The notes under the pieces were generated by a model that saw only the letters and a program-made list of their open reading frames with translations, was not told the origin of the DNA and did no database searches. A stretch of 5,587 bases of DNA from Candidatus Heimdallarchaeota archaeon (GTDB lineage: Archaea > Asgardarchaeota > Heimdallarchaeia > JABLTI01): positions 1-5,587 of the forward strand of contig DAOVHJ010000182.1 of the NCBI GenBank assembly GCA_030671945.1. The letters run 5' to 3'. Below, in pieces: positions 5,501-5,587 of the stretch. How positions within the stretch are numbered: the first letter of the stretch is position 1; every line of letters begins with the position of its first letter. The position numbers were made by a program, and so were the translations under genes.

Positions 5501-5508
5501 TATATAAT
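5501..5508 (-). promoter_or_regulatory. TATA box of the GNAT gene
   Basis: The minus strand reads TTATATAT here, in a longer AT-rich stretch preceded by AGAAAATAA. Transcription would begin near 5476, giving a leader of about 28 bases that includes the SD. The spacing fits an archaeal promoter. Confidence 0.45.
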
Positions 5509-5519
5509 TATTTTCTAAA

Positions 5520-5537
5520 TAACTCAAAAACGAGTTA
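5520..5537. promoter_or_regulatory. Palindrome upstream of the GNAT promoter, possible operator
   Basis: TAACTC (5520-5525) and GAGTTA (5532-5537) form a perfect 6-bp inverted repeat with a 6-base A-rich centre. It sits about 12 bases upstream of the TATA-like box, a usual place for an archaeal regulator or activator site. No regulator is identified, and the remaining 50 bases to the window end show no gene. Confidence 0.35.
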
Positions 5538-5587
5538 GAATCTAATTATTGATAAATGCATACTAGAACAGAAATAAATTCACTACA

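Noticed and set aside
1..5587. Mobile element, CRISPR array, tRNA or rRNA
   Set aside because: No terminal inverted repeats, transposase, regularly spaced repeats or cloverleaf-like segments were noticed on reading; no dedicated search could be run.

Overview
The window looks like a piece of an archaeal chromosome, most plausibly from an Asgard-type archaeon; the lineage call is an inference. It is AT-rich. Several genes have Shine-Dalgarno (SD) sites of archaeal or bacterial type (GGAGGG, GAGGGG, GAGGAGAT, GTGAT) in front of mixed ATG, GTG and TTG starts. TATA-like boxes sit about 50-60 bases ahead of two minus-strand genes, and T-rich stretches without strong hairpins follow one gene. The protein set is a cysteine-rich anaerobic-type Fe-S protein, small winged-helix and membrane proteins with C-terminal zinc ribbons, a eukaryote-like kinase N-lobe fragment and a tandem GNAT protein that resembles N-myristoyltransferase. 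No rRNA, tRNA, CRISPR array or mobile element was seen.

Layout. The left 2.5 kb is read on the plus strand: the 3' end of a SnoaL/NTF2-like protein (1-267), a winged-helix plus 4Fe-4S protein (404-1501), a two-helix membrane protein with a zinc ribbon (1593-1937), and a winged-helix protein with a polyproline linker and a zinc ribbon (2014-2469). The right 3.1 kb is read on the minus strand: a small two-helix membrane protein (2734-2474), a 468-residue membrane-anchored protein that begins with a kinase-like N-lobe (4221-2815), and the tandem GNAT protein (5448-4360). The two blocks meet tail to tail with only four bases between stop codons. All gene-free stretches are under 140 bases.

How the genes might work together. 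Nothing reconstructs a known pathway. Recurring themes are DNA-binding-like winged helices joined to metal-binding modules (Fe-S or zinc) and small cytosol-facing membrane proteins, which suggests sensing, regulation or scaffolding rather than metabolism. The genes are mostly separated by 76-138 bases with their own promoter or SD signals, so they are probably several short transcription units rather than one operon. The most interesting items are the NMT-like acyltransferase and the orphan kinase N-lobe fused to an acidic linker and a membrane anchor.
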